This document shows positions 11,378-21,809 of a stretch of 64,000 bases of DNA, in pieces. A model generated the notes under the pieces. The model was given only the letters and a program-made list of their open reading frames with translations, did not search any database and was not told where the DNA came from. The DNA is taken from positions 434,001-498,000 of the forward strand of contig JABELC010000001.1 in assembly GCA_028455995.1 (NCBI GenBank), given 5' to 3'. Source of the stretch: Scleromitrula shiraiana (lineage: Eukaryota > Ascomycota > Leotiomycetes > Helotiales > Sclerotiniaceae). The position numbers and the translations under genes were made by a program. How positions within the stretch are numbered: position 1 is the stretch's first letter; every line of letters starts with the position of its first letter.

Positions 11378-12211
11378 ATGGAGATCCAAGAATTACCATC
11401 GCAAACCCCCCTCCTCCCAAACCTCTTCTCCTACCCCTCCTCCACACCCCCCACCCTCATAACCCAAGGCGCCGAAGCCCTCCTCTTCAAATCCACCTAC
11501 CTCCTCCCCTCTATCCCCTGCGCCGTAAAATACCGACCCTCAAAACCCTACCGTCATCCCATTCTCGACCAGCGACTAACCAAACATCGGATATTGAGCG
11601 AGGCGAGAGTGTTAGCAAAATGCAGGAAGGAGGGGGTTTGTGTGCCGGCTGTTTTGGCGATGGATGAGGTGGGGGGTTGGCTGATGATTGAGTGGGTTGT
11701 AGGTGAGGTGGTGAGAATTAGGTTGAATGAGTGGTTGGGGGAGAGGAAGCCGGAGGGGGTTCTGAGGGAGGAGGGGGAGGCTGTGTTGGGTGATGGGGAT
11801 AGGAATGGAAATGGAGTGGAGGCGGTAGATTTGATGAGGAGGATGGGTGAGGCGGTGGGGAAAATGCATAGTGTGGGTGTAGTACATGGAGATTTAACGA
11901 CGAGTAATCTGATGTTAAGACCGACGATAAATAAGAATGCAGAGGCAGGAAATGAGGAGGGAAATAAATTGCTACAGGGAGAGATTGTGATCATTGATTT
12001 TGGGTTGGCAAGTCAAACTGTGCAGGACGAAGACAGGGCAGTGGATTTATACGTGTTAGAGAGGGCATTCGGGAGTACACATCCAAGGGCAGAATGGCTA
12101 TTTAAGGAGGTTTTGGCAGCTTATGGAAAGAGTTATAAGGGTGCCCAAGTTGCGTTGAAAAAGTTAGAAGAGGTTAGAATGAGGGGAAGGAAGAGGAGTA
12201 TGCTGGGTTGA
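11378..12211 (+). CDS. BUD32: EKC/KEOPS complex kinase-like subunit Bud32
   Basis: Small atypical protein kinase/ATPase of the EKC/KEOPS complex, which makes the t6A modification on tRNAs reading ANN codons and also acts in telomere and transcription functions. Single exon, 277 residues, close to the family's size. Visible motifs: a glycine-poor loop TQGAEALLF (about 28-36), the invariant Lys in PCAVKYRPSKPYRHP (about 49-63), a Bud32-type RILSEAR (about 71-77), the catalytic loop VVHGDLTTSNLM, and IIDFGLAS for the metal-binding DFG. The C-terminus is basic (RMRGRKRSML), like the Arg/Lys-rich tail of the family. An acidic, poorly conserved insertion lies in the middle (WLGERKPEGVLREEGE). The first 60 codons favour C-ending codons and the remainder is G/A rich, a visible composition switch inside the gene. 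Confidence 0.95.
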   Translation: MEIQELPSQTPLLPNLFSYPSSTPPTLITQGAEALLFKSTYLLPSIPCAVKYRPSKPYRHPILDQRLTKHRILSEARVLAKCRKEGVCVPAVLAMDEVGGWLMIEWVVGEVVRIRLNEWLGERKPEGVLREEGEAVLGDGDRNGNGVEAVDLMRRMGEAVGKMHSVGVVHGDLTTSNLMLRPTINKNAEAGNEEGNKLLQGEIVIIDFGLASQTVQDEDRAVDLYVLERAFGSTHPRAEWLFKEVLAAYGKSYKGAQVALKKLEEVRMRGRKRSMLG

Positions 12212-13006
12212 GAGTTTGTGGATAGGTCTCTGGTACCTATTTAAACTAAGATTACTGTTCCCACAAGCGTCAATGAGGTTCCTAAGCAGATCTAGACCAA
12301 TTTATGGTATGGCCTAGACTTATATACATCATGTTCCAGCTGACGTTCCGAATAGGTCTACTCGCCAAAGTGATTTGATAGTCTAGAAATTAAGCAATAG
12401 TTGCAATTGCAAGTACGGATATACCCAGACATGTGGCTGCGAATAGGCTGATGCACGACGATTATTCATCAATGGATATGCGAGTATGAGTAAACACTGA
12501 CAAATATACACGGATTATCTGACACCTAAGCATCATTGCAGTCAGTGAGTACGTGGTTTGATGTCAAGTCTTATCGACTTATTGTAGTAGACCTTAAGAT
12601 CCCCCTTAGAAACACCAGTCCTTGTTAACTATCAATTTCCAGCCCCTCCAATGCCCAATTTTTTCATTTCCCTGCCAATTATGATCCCGAAATTCCACTC
12701 ATCATATCAGTCAGTCAGTCACTCAGGTAGTTTGTATTACTATAAACCCCAAAGGCATAAGAGAATATGCCGCATCCTATCAAAGGATACCGACCTGCTC
12801 AAGGCCAGTAGTAATAGCCTAAAAAACAAACCACCTAATTAGCAATGCCACAGCTGAACACATGCAAAAGAGTTCTTGAAAAAAGTGGTATATAATATTC
12901 TTGCACACGCACACGCGCATGCACACACGCCAGACTCCAACGATCCCATATAGTTCTGTATACAAATATAGTGCATCATAGAGTAATGCAACAAAGCCCG
13001 CGATTT
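12212..13006. other. Gene-free stretch between converging BUD32 and AP-1 sigma genes
   Basis: 795 bp between two 3' ends; no coding sequence supported. Contains CACACGCG-type alternating repeats near 12903-12930. Expected to hold both 3' UTRs. Confidence 0.5.
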
Positions 13007-13937
13007 TCACATGAGTTTGGTAATTTCTTCGTCGACCTGGAAATGGAAGTTCGATATATCAGCAAGAAGGAAAATATTCGAAATATGGAATGGATGGATG
13101 ATGTCTGACGCCTCAGAATAAATTGAAATGATACAACCATGTTCAGATAGATTACTTCCATCCGAACTGTTGCTCACTTACCTCCGTATCCTCTATTGAG
13201 TCCTGTGCCGATATCACCCTAAGGACATTTTTCTTGCTACTTTCTTGCATTTCCCCCGCCAGAAGTAATTCATCCAATATGAAGTATGCTTTTTGGAAGT
13301 TGAATATGATATCCTATACAGCCGACAGTAGGTTAGTTATGTTATTTCGTGCAACTTCATTATTCATCTGAGATTAGAGATTCTATTTACCAGCTCGCAG
13401 ACGTTTCCATAATATTTGTCCATCTGCTCAACATATCGGTGAACAATTTCTAAAGTGATGAGTTCATTGTCTGTCGAAGCACAACCAGCGATGAAGAATA
13501 GAGAGGCGTAACGTCGATAGACAATTTTTGAATCTATTTCGAAATGAATTATATCAGTATCAAAATTCCTCTACTAATATCTTTCCTTATTGGATGGTTC
13601 GCTAACCTTTGTATTCTAAGAAGTTGCACATTCTGGTTCGTCGCGCCAGCACAAGTTGAGAAACATCTTTAATGATCTTCGCCTTCTCCTTTGGTGATAA
13701 TGTGGTGAACCATTTTGCCAGCCTCTATTGTAAATTTGTTAGCCTTAGTATATTCGAAATGGTAGAATTAACAGTATGGAGTAAGGAGAGTCGAGGAGGA
13801 GGAAAGAGGAAGTACATACGACTTTGCCCTGTCGTGAAAGCAGGATTAGGTAACTATGATAAAAAGTTAGAATGTTCAACTAACTTCAATGCATACACAT
13901 ATGTAGTGCATGAATAATATACATACTTAATCGCCAT
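13007..13937 (-). CDS. APS1: AP-1 clathrin adaptor complex sigma subunit, six exons
   Basis: Small (sigma) chain of the AP-1 clathrin adaptor that sorts cargo between trans-Golgi and endosomes. It is assembled from six exons: 13937-13927, 13853-13820, 13724-13607, 13533-13391, 13313-13182 and 13036-13007. All junctions have GT-AG signals and keep frame, giving 155 residues, the family size. Tell-tale runs: MAINYLILLSRQGKV, RLAKWFTTLSPKEKAKI, RRTRMCNFLEYKDSKIVYRRYASLFF (in part), DNELITLEIVHRYVEQMDKYYGNVCELDIIFNFQKAYFILDELLLAGE (in part). The LEYKD and ELDIIFNF wording fits AP-1 rather than AP-2 or AP-3 sigma. The first exon is only 11 nt and the last codes nine residues, so an open-frame scan misses this gene. 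A 19-G run lies about 180 bp upstream. Confidence 0.93.
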
Positions 13938-14685
13938 ATCTTGTTGTTCTTGAAGATAAGTTGATCGCTTTCTCAGCCTTGAGCTTCGGGAGATGGTGTC
14001 GTGGTAAATGGAAAATCCTCGGGAATTTTAATTATTGGATACCTTCCCTTCTAGAATTCATTGTTACAACTTTTTTACAACTTCTCCTTGGAATTGGCTT
14101 ACAAAGAATTTATGGGGGGGGGGGGGGGGGGGTTTCTTTGGAGGGGTAGATTACCGGCCGGTACAATGGTGCAATAATGGTTGATAAGTAGAAAGAGTGA
14201 AACTTACCCAAAAAATGCTTATGACAGCAATCATGGAATAATATGATGAATCTAACGGCCACCGAAGATTTTCTATTAATTTGTTAAACTTTTTTTCTTC
14301 CTTTTCTTTTCTTTCCTTTCCTCTCCTCTCCTTTCCTTTCCTCTCCTTCTTCTATTTTCTTGTAAATCCTTTTCCATTTTTGAATGAATTAATATAATTC
14401 ACTATTATCATATATCTATCTCCTACCTAGATTTCCTCTTTCTTCTTCACTTAGAACTACCTGAATTATTACCTATCTTTACACATCTGGTGGCTATCCT
14501 ATCTCCATAACACTTTACCACGTCCATAATCAATTGCACAATTAAATATAATATCATTTTTGGAAGTTGTTCTAATTGTTTTAACATCGAGATGACGAGA
14601 CTAATCCTTTCTACTTCGTATGTACCTTATCGCAGTCTTGTCTTTCTTGTGGAGAGATATCCTAACTGGTAAATCTAGGAATATC
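13938..14685. promoter_or_regulatory. Bidirectional promoter interval between AP-1 sigma and GCL regulatory subunit
   Basis: About 750 bp between divergent genes. It contains a 19-nt G run (14114-14132) and a long CT-rich tract (about 14293-14360) ahead of the plus-strand gene, as fungal core promoters often show. An upstream in-frame ATG for the plus gene occurs at 14620. Confidence 0.5.
14114..14132 (+). repeat. Poly-G tract, 19 nt
   Basis: Uninterrupted G run on the plus strand in the shared promoter interval, about 180 bp upstream of the AP-1 sigma start codon (minus strand). Confidence 0.95.
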
Positions 14686-15618
14686 ATGGCCGGTGGCCCA
14701 TCCATTATAAGAAAGCCCGGCGCATCAAACCTCGAGCTTACAAATTCTCTACGAAGCAATTTTCTTGCAGCACAGCAGGATTATTCTCCATCTCCCTCTA
14801 CCAATGGATATAACGACGACGAATACAATGGGAATGGGAATGGTATTGTGAATGGAAATGGGAATGGATCCTCTTCTCGACCCCCAGCATCAATTTGGAC
14901 TACCAGACAAGACAATGATTTCTATATCCCTACAATAGATTGGTCATTGTCTGGATTATCGGAGGAACCCGAGAACTACGAAATCACTGTTAAACTATTC
15001 TACCTTTCGAGCACAGATTTCAAGTCGAGATCAAAACATACAAAGGATGCTCTGAATTTGGTAATGAAAGAATTGGATGTCAAGTCAATCGACCTCCTCA
15101 TTATCTCGTTCCCCGGAATGTCTTTTGATGGAGATTGCGAATGGGAGGCAGATAAGAAAAATGCAGGGCAAGGTAACACGGCCGAGGAACTCCAAACCTG
15201 GAGTATCGTTGAAGAATTATATGAGCAAGGAATTGTCAGGAAACTAGGATTGGCTGAATTTGGCAGCGAAAAACTTGCCAATTTCTTGTCTCATGTCAAG
15301 GTACGACCACAAGTGGATCAGATCAATGTGAAAGATTGTTGTAAGGTTCCTCAAGCTTTAGACAAGCTTGCGAAATTGCAAAAGATCGAGCTTCTGACTC
15401 ACAATGATTGTACAAATATACTACCAAGTGGTACATTAAGGGAACTGCTAGGACAAAGTGAAAGAGGCGCAGGCGTGCTCTCAGAGACCAAAAGAGGTGT
15501 TGATGGTATGAAGGGGGATTTGACCCCTGAATGGGTGGTCAAGTATACTGCCATTGTACGAGATCGAGGTGTGATAGAGAACAAGGGATATTTCGCTTCA
15601 GCAGAATTGAGGGAGTGA
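14686..15618 (+). CDS. Glutamate-cysteine ligase regulatory (modifier) subunit
   Basis: Non-catalytic partner of gamma-glutamylcysteine synthetase, the first step of glutathione synthesis. It has an aldo/keto-reductase-like fold without the redox role. Single exon. I chose ATG 14686 (protein MAGGPSII..., 310 residues, context ATCATGG). The frame also has an ATG at 14620 that would add 22 residues, so the start is uncertain. After a low-complexity Ser/Asn/Gly segment (about residues 33-65, including a short Asn-Gly repeat) come family runs: SIWTTRQDNDFYIPTIDW, SIDLLIISFPGM, VRKLGLAEFGSEKL, VRPQVDQINVKDCC and ELLTHNDCTNILP. Those from VRKLG onward match the modifier-subunit signature best. The C-terminus (TPEWVVKYTAIVRDRGVIENKGYF, in part) is intact. 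Confidence 0.88.
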   Translation: MAGGPSIIRKPGASNLELTNSLRSNFLAAQQDYSPSPSTNGYNDDEYNGNGNGIVNGNGNGSSSRPPASIWTTRQDNDFYIPTIDWSLSGLSEEPENYEITVKLFYLSSTDFKSRSKHTKDALNLVMKELDVKSIDLLIISFPGMSFDGDCEWEADKKNAGQGNTAEELQTWSIVEELYEQGIVRKLGLAEFGSEKLANFLSHVKVRPQVDQINVKDCCKVPQALDKLAKLQKIELLTHNDCTNILPSGTLRELLGQSERGAGVLSETKRGVDGMKGDLTPEWVVKYTAIVRDRGVIENKGYFASAELRE

Positions 15619-16091
15619 GGGAAAGTATCTTTGATAGATAGTCTCAATCTTAGGATTACATAGGGTAGTGTGCAGAACGGGAGTATGAAGTCATGAAATT
15701 GGGACGAAACTGATGGTTGTTTCTGGCATGAAGATTGTCAATGCAAGACAGCGTAACATTGTTCATGTCACATATGTCCAGGAATGGTCCCCGAACTCCA
15801 AAATAGGTACATAGTAGGCTGTTGGAATTGGATATCTGAAATGCCGGTCGATAAGCTTGAAGACGGCGATGATATTGGATATATATATATTATTATTTGG
15901 TGAACATTGTTCAAAGGAAGCCGTCATGTTTCGGTATATATTATCTAAATAGTATTTGTTTCAAAAACAACCTTGGACTTTATATTTTGCCACGAATGGA
16001 ATACTAATAAATAAGTGAACATCAAGAGATTCCAAATCCGTGCACATTTCCACACTCACTCACTACCTCATCTTTTTCATTTGTCGGATAC

Positions 16092-16128
<37 letters not shown>

Positions 16129-16699
16129 AGTCGTTTTGACCTTTTTGATCGCATTTACCAATCAACGAGCCCACCAATTGCACGAGTATCCCATATTGTT
16201 GATTACTTATTATTATTACCCCAAGACACTAGCATAAATTAGGATTAGTTTGATAATCCCATAATCCAACCGGTCGCAATCGCAATAATGGCAATTCCAC
16301 AATCCCAAGGTTATCAGTAATCTCTGGCTCCACTTCTTCTCTCCACTTCAACTTCACCTCACTTCATCATACGGAGCTACCACTTCTCTGAAATATCCAA
16401 GAATAACAACACGACTTACGACTCACGACTCTCGAATAATTCATTTTATTCTATCCATCTCATCGCAATACTTCGAGGCGTTCAAGTACCTGGTTTCAGT
16501 TCAACGAGTCTGAAGAATCAATCCGAAAGATTGTCAATCTCAACAGAATACTCGGGCTCCGTAGCCACATACTTCACACCTTATTATCTCCTCGTCATCA
16601 TACGCACCTTCTCCCACTTCTCCCAATCTAATCCAAATACCACTTTTATTTTATTGATAAAGATACATTTACGTTCCATTTACTCATATCATTGCGAAG
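15619..16699. other. Gene-free stretch with the MAF1 promoter/leader
   Basis: 1.08 kb between two plus-strand genes. Holds an ATT/TTA trinucleotide repeat (16100-16128) and a CT/CA-rich segment (about 16320-16690) that leads up to the MAF1 start codon. No coding region supported. Confidence 0.5.
16100..16128. repeat. Trinucleotide microsatellite (ATT)n
   Basis: Nearly perfect ATT/TTA repeat of about 29 nt in the MAF1 upstream region. It can be read in frame as Ile or Tyr runs but no real gene covers it. Confidence 0.93.
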
Positions 16700-17692
16700 A
16701 TGAAATTTCTACCACTTCGCGATTTCGACGACGTCACCGGCGCGTTGAATTTTAATACGCCGGATTGTCATGTCATTGGTGGTTGCGATCTCTACACAAC
16801 CAAAGCAGCAGGTTCCGATAAGAAACTCTATAGGAATATTGAGAACTCATTAGAATCGCAATATGCGTCTCTTCTCAAATTATCGGCTTCAGTCTCACCG
16901 CCCCGCGAATCTGACGAACCTATTGTAAACCTTTCACGCTCTAGTCCATTTGGTCCCATGAGCCAAGTATCAAGTCGTCGCACATTTGCATATCTTATCG
17001 CAACGCTTAATGCGAGTCATCCTGACTATGATTTCTCACACATACTCAGACCCGCAGACTTCCGCAAAGAACGAGCTTTGAAAACAGTCATGAATACAAT
17101 CGATTCCACACTTTACAGTCTCAGGCCAAGTACAGGCATGGCTTCACAAGTTCCATCGCAGACCGCATACAATACAACTTCATCAGCTGTTGCCACAAGC
17201 CAAAATTGGGGCCCTCAAATGTGGACTATGATAGATAAGGAAATGACATTGAAGGATTGTACTGTCTATTGCTGGGCACCTCCAGATGAACCATTTGATG
17301 GTGAAGAGGGTGCTATTTGGAGTCTAAATTACTTCTTCTTCAATAAGGAGAGGAAGCGAGTTGCGTATCTATACGTCCGAGCAGTACCAGTCATGAGCCA
17401 CAGTCCGCGACAGTCTAAAGCCATGGCCAAGAGAAGTGCAGCTTACTATGATGCCGGTGCCAACAAGCGCGCTAGATACTGGCTCGGTGATCGTGCTGAT
17501 GATGTTACCAATAATTCTGACGAGGATGTGGAAATGTGGAACAAAGATGATGAAGTTGATGAAGATGACGACGAGGACTTTTCAGATTCCTACGACGATG
17601 AAGCAGACGATGAATCTGATGAGCAAAACTATAAGGCACCTATACGTGGTGTTAGTGAGGATATTGTTGCCTCCATGGACATAGATTGTTGA
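16700..17692 (+). CDS. MAF1: RNA polymerase III repressor Maf1
   Basis: Negative regulator of RNA polymerase III, the target of TOR/PKA signalling that shuts down tRNA and 5S synthesis under stress. Single exon, 330 residues. Family boxes: box A at the N-terminus (MKFLPLRDFDDVTGALNF, then CHVIGGCDLYTTKAAGSDKK in part), box B (FAYLIATLNASHPDYDFS) and box C (CTVYCWAPPDEPF followed by the aromatic run SLNYFFFNKERKRVAYLYVRA in part). Between A and B a Ser/Pro-rich linker (about 60-95, SPPRES and SRSSPFGP) offers phosphorylation sites of the type used by PKA/TORC1; that use is inferred. A basic stretch near 235-250 (RQSKAMAKRSAAYY) could serve nuclear import. The C-terminus is a long acidic tail (about 270-325), as in fungal Maf1 proteins. 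Confidence 0.96.
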   Translation: MKFLPLRDFDDVTGALNFNTPDCHVIGGCDLYTTKAAGSDKKLYRNIENSLESQYASLLKLSASVSPPRESDEPIVNLSRSSPFGPMSQVSSRRTFAYLIATLNASHPDYDFSHILRPADFRKERALKTVMNTIDSTLYSLRPSTGMASQVPSQTAYNTTSSAVATSQNWGPQMWTMIDKEMTLKDCTVYCWAPPDEPFDGEEGAIWSLNYFFFNKERKRVAYLYVRAVPVMSHSPRQSKAMAKRSAAYYDAGANKRARYWLGDRADDVTNNSDEDVEMWNKDDEVDEDDDEDFSDSYDDEADDESDEQNYKAPIRGVSEDIVASMDIDC

Positions 17693-19228
17693 TGCAAACA
17701 ATCCCTCCTTTTCAACACAGTTTTTGTTATGCGTGTTTAGCATTTTGACTGGCGCTTTTGTGGAACGCTGATGGCAACGGCTTCCTTTTTCATTCTTTTT
17801 CTTTTTATGATGAATACCATGATGCTATTTTCTTTCTTGCTCTTATATTCCTGTACTCTGTTGTTTGTGGTTACCGTTATCGCTGTAGGAAGTATGGAAT
17901 GGTTGATTATATGATGAAATGGACCGGAATGGAATGAATTGGGATGAGTGCACATGAAACTATTGGGTTTGGCGTTTGGCTTGGCTACCGGTTCGGTGAG
18001 AGCGGATGTGCTTTGGCTGGCGTTGCATACCTGTAGTTTAGTTTTAAGGCTTTTTCTTTTCTTTTTTTTTGGTGGAGCAACTTGGCTACTGCGGCGAGTA
18101 TGGAATGGGTGGATGGGTGGTGTTGGGTGGTTGGTTGATCTATACTATGCGTGCGTGCGTGCGAGTGATCATGCTTTCCGCACTTAATATTTCTCTATAT
18201 AGCTATTAAGCAGGTTAAGCTAGCTAGCTGGATGGTTATTGATACTTTCAACAATATAATATCGAATCAACAGCATTTCTTATAAACTGTCTAATCTTCA
18301 TTGTCCCTCCCTATCTCTAGTCTGATGTGTATGTATAATGTATAGGCAGGTAGGTAGGTAGGTAGCTGTGAAGACAAACTGCATTGAATGTCTAAATGAA
18401 TGAATATATACGTACATACATGACATAATTTTATTTTCTTTTCTTTCTATACCACCGCCAACCAAACACTTCCTCTCCATAAAAACATCATCCCCACTAA
18501 CCACCACCAACCGACTAGCAAAACAACAGAAACGAAAAACCAAAAACCAAAAAAAAAAAGCACACACCAAAAAAATCAAATCCCACGAGACGACAACACA
18601 CGATAGCGCAAAACATTGTCGTGGTCAATCGATCTCTAAGCCCGATACGCCGAACCCCAATGGTGGCGCAGCGGCACTTCCATTGTTCGAGTGTTCCAAT
18701 TCAAAAGATCTATCTTCAGATTCCCGGATGAAGGAGAAGAAGAGGAAAGAAAATAAAAGAAAAGAAAAGCTCGAGGTGATAAACGTATACATTCGCTGTG
18801 AAAATGGGGTATCTTTCGCTGGTAAAAATCAAAATCGAAATCAAAATCAAAAATTGAATGAGATATGAGAATGTGAGAGGGAAGGAAATGGAATTGGGAA
18901 AGAAGAATCGGGGAAAGAAGAATGGGGGAAATGAGCGGAGAGAATAGAATGTGAGGGTGTGAGGTGAGGTGAGAAGAATGAGGAGGTGGGTGAGGGTGAT
19001 CTAACGACCGGAGGGCTGATGAACGGGGTGATTTTTTTTCGAGGGTGGAAGTAAGAGGTGTGTGTGGGTGTGTGTTGAAAATTCGAATATCGAAGATATA
19101 AGTTGCGGAATTGGACATGGTTGAAGAGCCCGACAAGTCGCGTATGGTGTATCTATGCAGCTTGATCGCACGATCTGTTGAAGATCTCAAATAGCACACA
19201 CCCGACTAAGCAATGAAGAAAGAAAGAT
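17693..19228. other. Gene-free stretch between converging MAF1 and MFS permease genes
   Basis: 1.5 kb. A 187-codon minus-strand frame (18636-19199) is low-complexity (His/Pro/Ser/Phe-Asp runs made by GA- and AAATCA-type repeats) and I do not accept it as a gene. No other coding region is supported. Short repeats include GTAGGTAG (about 18350-18363) and GCGTGCGT (about 18150). Confidence 0.45.
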
Positions 19229-21121
19229 TTACTTTCTCCACCACAGCTTCATATTTCCAAGACCACGCTGTTGACGCTCACGCAACGCAGCCCCATCTTG
19301 GAACTCGTCGCTTGTCGAACTTTCGCTACTTTGAATCTTGGAGCTGGGTTTGTTGCCGAAGATCTTGAGGAGGATTGTCATGACGATACTGCTTAGGATA
19401 CTCAAACAGAGGATACCGATCATAACGAGATTGCTCTTTCGATAGCGATGTGGACCGGCTTTTGCGTCTTCTGGCCATCCAGTATAGAGTGCATAGGTGG
19501 TAGTTACACTGCCTAGATTTCCGAGACCAGATACTAGTGCTGCGGCGGCGGCAACTCCTACTTCTCCGTGGCGACGTTGGAAGATTTCGTTGGTCCAGGT
19601 CATGCAAATGGGTACGGTGGGGCCGAGCCCAAATCCTACCATGAGGAGGCCACCGTAGCGGGCCCAGGGGCGGGAGAGGGCGAATGTGGTGGTTAGGAGA
19701 CCGGCGATTTGGATTAGGACTGCGGCGGAGAAAAAGACGGCACGGTGGTGGTGGAATCGATCGGAGATGGGTGTTACTAGGAGGATTGCAATAAGATCCA
19801 TCTAGGTTTTGTTAGCTTGTTTTGGGATGTAGAGAGGAGGAATAAGCACTTACGATCCAGATTGGGGCGAAGAGTAAACTGAGAGTTACACCTGAAAAAC
19901 TAGGGTTGATACCGGAAATGATGACAGTTCCATAAAGTTGTGTTCCAATACCAACGCCAACGACACCAAAGTACATTAGTGTAAGAGGCCAAAGACGCCA
20001 ATCAATCAAAACGTAAGCGAGGTCCTTCCAGCCCCAAGGTCGTGGGTGATAAACTCTTTTTAAGTCTTGGTAATGTATCTCGGCATCCTCCCCCTTCAAG
20101 ACGGGTGGAGTGGCAGGGATCCATCTTATGATACCGACGGGGGCTCTCTGTTCGCCAGGAGGAAGTGGTCGATCTGGTAACCACCAAAGAAGGACCACTC
20201 CAAGAACAATAGCGCATAATCCATACAGTAAGAACATCCATTGAAAGCCAACCAATCCTTGAATACCATCCATCTTTTGAAATCCCGCTGAGACAAGACC
20301 TACTACAGCAGCGGAGACTTGGGCCGCGGTAAAGTATTGACCAATTCGCTTACCGGTTCGCGAAGGAGGGTAGAAAAGAGTGAGGTAATATGCCATTCCT
20401 GGCCACATACCCGCAATTACCACACCAAGAAGGAAACGGAGGAACCTGCATCAAATCAATAAAGTGTACCCAGGTAAGGATAGCTGATTGTTCAACTTAC
20501 AACAAGCTCCAAGCAGCCTTCACAGCGGCGAAACAAGCCCCAATAATCCCCACTGCGAAAACAATTCGACTCATCCAGACTCTAGGGCTCAACTTCGTCA
20601 TGATCAGATTAGAAGGAAGATCGAATACAACATATGCAACGTAGAACAGGGCCAATGCAGTAGATGTTTGTTTGGCCGTTAAGTGCAAGACAGATGCTAG
20701 ATCATGTCCGGATGATACATTCATAGTTTGAGCCAGACCAACATTAGATCGAATAGCAGAACACAGGAAATATAGAACCCAGAAAGCTTATTATATGTTA
20801 GCCACCGGACGTCCTTGAAAAGATTGCTAAATGTCGTACCTGGAATGATACGACGATCAATTTTCCTACAATATACAAATTAGTATCAATCATTACATGT
20901 ATCTTCGAAGCTAGATAGATCCCAAAGACAACTAGCATCCTCGTGACAAAAAATACATACCTATAAACCCTTTCAATCCTCTCAACACTCACAGCTTCAT
21001 CCCCATAGGCATAAGCTCCGCCAGACTCATCTGCGTAAGTCTCATTCGCATTGGAAGAATCCTTGCCATCAAAGTCGACCTCACGTGTAGTGGGGTCATG
21101 AGAGCCATCATTCTCCGCCAT
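19229..21121 (-). CDS. MFS permease of the anion:cation symporter (Dal5/Tna1) family
   Basis: Twelve-segment major facilitator expected to import small organic anions such as allantoate, nicotinate or pantothenate; the substrate cannot be told from sequence. Exons 21121-20961, 20865-20840, 20786-20501, 20445-19854 and 19801-19229 join in phase to 545 residues. After an acidic cytosolic N-terminus comes the family start RKIDRRIIPAFWVLYFL, formed across three exons, one of only 26 nt. Later family runs include FDLPSNLIMTKLSPRVWM (TM2 to loop 2-3), RFLLGVVIAGMWPGMAYYL (TM4) and FYPPSRTGKRIGQYF. In TM1, family members usually read L-D-R-[AS]-N-[IV]-G; here it is SAIRSNVG, so the acidic residue is replaced by Ile. 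The central loop (RPLPPGEQRAPVGIIRWIP) and cytosolic C-terminus are as expected. No pathway genes are adjacent. Confidence 0.9.
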
Positions 21122-21809
21122 AGTATCTGATCAAGCAATGGAGGAGCGTGCTTGCAGATTTCAATGGACTTGTGAGTTTGATATCCCTTTGAAATAGAGA
21201 TAAGTAATTGATATCCTCAATTTCTTCTAGTACCCAAAACGACGAAAGAGTTGAGATGCAGAGAAGAGAAGGAAAAGAAAGAAGAAAAGGGAAGATAAAT
21301 AAATTTTTGATGTGTGATAGAAATGAGCTGGTGGGGTTCAACCATTTTCTCAGGGTTACTTTTTTGGGGGCTCTAGATCCGAAGCTACTGTGTAACACCG
21401 GCATACACTAATGCGGATCTCGTTTAGCCTATCTTAGAGTCAACATACGACCCATTTTAATGTTCAAGTGTTTTCTTGGTGGTCAAAACTGCTGATTGAA
21501 TGGTTGTTCGAGATGTTGTTTATGAAACGATGTCGGGGATTTGAAGGGTGAGTACACTCAGTCAGATGGGGATTTGTAGATGGATGTGTGGCATGGGCTT
21601 ATGTATATATCTACACAAGCATCTATCTATAACTCCATTAGTAATATCTATATACATGATTACCAGTATTACCTGTCCAGAACATCCATTGTATTACCCC
21701 TTCCACCAAGACAGATATCCCATTGTTCCCATACATCAGTTCTATTATAAATATACCATAACCCAGATCCCCGTTTCAGTCATCATAATAACATCCCATT
21801 ATGTCCCGT
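21122..21809. other. Gene-free stretch: MFS promoter and downstream end of the SAC phosphatase gene
   Basis: About 690 bp. It lies upstream of the MFS start (minus strand) and precedes the stop of the next minus-strand gene. Only short low-complexity frames; no gene supported. Confidence 0.5.

Noticed and set aside
14620..14685. 22-codon N-terminal extension of the GCL regulatory subunit
   Set aside because: In-frame ATG exists, but the extension is hydrophobic and unlike the soluble cytosolic family; the downstream ATG has the better context. Kept as an alternative start only.
18655..18710. tRNA-like words TGGCGCAGCGG and TTCGAG
   Set aside because: Spacing is far too short for D-arm to T-arm, the stems do not pair, and no anticodon arm fits between.
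18636..19199. 187-codon open frame on the minus strand
   Set aside because: Composition comes from simple repeats (Phe-Asp, His-Pro, Ser-Leu runs); no family features. The C-terminal 28 residues look more protein-like, but there is no supporting start or splice structure.
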